Below, piece after piece: positions 4,992 to 5,279 of a stretch of 5,279 nucleotides of DNA; position 1 is the stretch's first letter, and each line of letters begins with the position of its first letter. The position numbers and the translations under genes are program-made. The notes below the pieces were generated by a model. That model searched no databases, was not told where the DNA came from, and saw only the letters and a program-made list of their open reading frames with translations. The DNA is taken from the NCBI GenBank assembly GCA_003499925.1, contig DNRQ01000196.1, positions 10,313 to 15,591 of the forward strand, given 5' to 3'. The stretch comes from Geobacter sp. (GTDB taxonomy: Bacteria > Desulfobacterota > Desulfuromonadia > Geobacterales > Geobacteraceae).

Positions 4992-5279
4992 TTGGCAATA
5001 GTTGAGAAAAAACACGTTGCACCAGAGAGACTTTCCGAGCCTGCTTTCGAAGCGCTCTCCTTTCCCGAAAAGCGCAACTATCTGAACACGGCCGGCGCCA
5101 AGGAGAAGATGGACCTGATCCTTTCCGATCCGGACGGCAAAAGGCTGACGGCTGCAATGCAGCCCCAGGAATTCTTCTGGCTCGTCAAGGAGATCGGCGA
5201 GACCGATGCGCTGGAACTGGTTCAGCTGGCCTCCGCCGAGCAGTGCATTTTCCTTCTGGACATGGAGCTCTGGGAGGGG
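4992..5279 (+). CDS. DUF6178-like protein, N-terminal part (runs off the window)
   Basis: The first 96 residues of a gene cut by the right edge. The protein starts MAIVEKKHVAPERLSEPAFE and continues with ALSFPEKRNYLNTAGAKEKM, DLILSDPDGKRL, PQEFFWLVKEIGETDALELV and CIFLLDMELWEG. This pattern matches my memory of the N-terminus of DUF6178 proteins, common in Geobacter and relatives, whose function is unknown. It is soluble-looking, acidic and helical, with no signal peptide. The TTG at 4992 is chosen because AGGAG lies 7 bases upstream and no ATG occurs in frame before residue 40. The leader carries the heptamer array, so expression could depend on repeat number (inference). Codon use is like that of its neighbours. 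The family call rests on recall of the motif, not on a search. Confidence 0.75.
   Translation, partial: MAIVEKKHVAPERLSEPAFEALSFPEKRNYLNTAGAKEKMDLILSDPDGKRLTAAMQPQEFFWLVKEIGETDALELVQLASAEQCIFLLDMELWEG

Noticed and set aside
4712..5157. Two overlapping minus-strand reading frames with a repeated TFYVLRS peptide
   Set aside because: The repeat peptide is only the minus-strand reading of the 7-base array, which is open in all minus frames. The frames also overlap the well-supported + strand DUF6178-like gene and lack convincing starts.

Overview
The window looks like a chromosomal stretch from a Geobacter-type Desulfuromonadales bacterium (Geobacter, Geomonas or Citrifermentans group). This is inferred from the strongly GC-rich third codon positions, the gene set, the start of a DUF6178-like gene at the right edge, and the short tandem and palindromic repeats between genes. 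No rRNA, tRNA, CRISPR array or transposase gene is visible. All recognised genes lie on the + strand.

Layout. Bases 1-403 hold no intact gene. They contain a hairpin (62-84), a short heptamer-type repeat (141-168), a possible relic of a coding sequence (171-258) and a candidate promoter (299-326). Bases 404-2353 encode a large membrane-anchored nucleotide-sugar 4,6-dehydratase of the WbpM/CapD/PglF family, which makes activated sugars for surface polysaccharide or glycan. After a 203-base gap come a short GspA/ExeA-type AAA ATPase (2557-3426) and a GspB-type inner-membrane protein (3509-4258). In type II secretion this pair helps place the secretin across the peptidoglycan. Close behind, probably in the same transcript, is a small YcgN/YkgJ-type cysteine-cluster protein that starts with GTG (4307-4582).

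Bases 4583-4991 are a 409-base gene-free region packed with three unrelated repeat types: a REP-like hairpin (4605-4633), a 115-base composite inverted-repeat element (4733-4847), and an array of fifteen 7-base units plus a partial one (4852-4960). The array ends about 30 bases before the TTG start of the last gene (4992 to the window edge), which resembles the N-terminus of DUF6178 proteins.

The genes suggest cell-envelope work: sugar-nucleotide synthesis followed by an envelope-assembly ATPase and its membrane partner. The window does not show whether the GspAB pair serves a type II secretin, a pilus secretin or a polysaccharide export machine. The most unusual structure is the repeat-packed region before the DUF6178-like gene, whose leader could vary in length by repeat slippage.
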